Position numbers and translations under genes: made by a program
Shown here: one piece after another, positions 63,868 to 64,000 of the stretch
Numbering within the stretch: position 1 is the stretch's first letter
Layout of the letters: every line of letters begins with the position of its first letter
Assembly: GCA_903928895.1 (NCBI GenBank)
Contig: CAIYSR010000093.1
Coordinates: 1 to 64,000, forward strand
DNA: 64,000 nucleotides
Source of the DNA: an uncultured Rhodospirillales bacterium
GTDB taxonomy: Bacteria > Pseudomonadota > Alphaproteobacteria > Acetobacterales > Acetobacteraceae
Reading direction: 5' to 3'
Notes under the pieces: model-generated
The model's database searches: none
Seen by the model: only the letters and a program-made list of their open reading frames with translations
What the model was told of the DNA's origin: nothing

Positions 63868-64000
63868 CTATTTTGCTGCGCCCGCGGGACACTCGGACGG
63901 CGGCGGAAAGCTGCCATCCGCGAGGCAGACCGGGACTGTCACCGTCCGCACCGGCGTATCCCCTGGCAGGGGGGCGCAGCCCGCCCCCTGTGGGATGCAG
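63868..64000 (-). CDS. Cysteine-rich protein C-terminus, partial
   Basis: A minus-strand frame enters from beyond the right edge and ends with TAG at 63868-63870. The last 43 residues include CIPQGAGC, VTVPVCLADGSFPPP and SECPAG, four cysteines in Pro/Gly-rich spacing that suggest a secreted, disulfide-bonded tail. The family is not recognised, and only the unseen N-terminus could confirm it. Confidence 0.4.
   Translation of the reverse strand, partial: CIPQGAGCAPLPGDTPVRTVTVPVCLADGSFPPPSECPAGAAK

Overview
The window is high-GC bacterial chromosome. Its housekeeping gene orders (aroQ-accB-accC, ffh-rpsP-rimM-trmD-rplS-leuCD-leuB, hisZ-purA beside purC, short-type argC with a gamma-carbonic anhydrase) are those of Alphaproteobacteria. 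Together with dispersed poly-T/poly-A hairpins placed just after stop codons, this suggests Rhodospirillales, most likely Acetobacteraceae. The family assignment is inference: no rRNA or other decisive marker is present.

Layout. 1-776: 5' part of an acyltransferase-3 gene, minus strand. 977-5532: soeABC-type cytoplasmic molybdoenzyme for sulfite oxidation. 5547-5772: a segment bounded by perfect 38-bp inverted repeats, lying between soeC and a convergent phosphoribosyltransferase gene. 6511-11069: a complete Liv-type ABC importer (binding protein, two permeases, two ATPases) with an 86-bp palindrome after the binding-protein gene. 11292-16159: GT-C-like membrane protein, nitroreductase, aroQ-accB-accC. 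16168-28551: accessory metabolism, with a DMT exporter, a tight alpha/beta-hydrolase/aminotransferase/2-oxoglutarate-oxygenase/Usp cluster, pcaHG, a patB-phyH pair, an NHL-repeat protein and a SelA-like PLP enzyme. 28585-34238: a small hypothetical, purA-hisZ, a 77-aa charged protein, purC and a FAH-family enzyme. 34295-38978 (minus): a 2-oxoacid:ferredoxin oxidoreductase (korAB) with a FAD/4Fe-4S partner. 39151-46674: nuclease-like secreted protein, two MFS transporters, PPK2, ornithine cyclodeaminase family, M20 peptidase, tRNA-Pro(GGG), SDR. About 46690-47330: a decayed histidine-kinase remnant. 47515-50859 (minus): peptide-type ABC importer without ATPases. 51098-53209: an FAD oxidoreductase fused to SelD. 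53405-60305: ffh, ribosomal protein/tRNA-modification operon, leuCDB, tRNA-Arg(ACG). 60637-63822: 2-hydroxyacid dehydrogenase, gamma-CA, argC, flavodoxin-like protein. A partial cysteine-rich C-terminus runs off the right edge.

Functional themes are sulfite oxidation into the quinone pool, uptake of organic nitrogen, oxidation of aromatic and amino compounds, ferredoxin-linked 2-oxoacid metabolism, and core translation and amino-acid biosynthesis. The most unusual material is non-coding: a family of T-tract/A-tract hairpins lies 1 to 17 nt after stop codons, sometimes inside operons. The FAD-SelD fusion, the KorAB-FAD partner operon and the uncharacterised hydrolase-aminotransferase-oxygenase cluster also deserve attention. 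I saw no CRISPR array, prophage, insertion sequence or complete mobile element.
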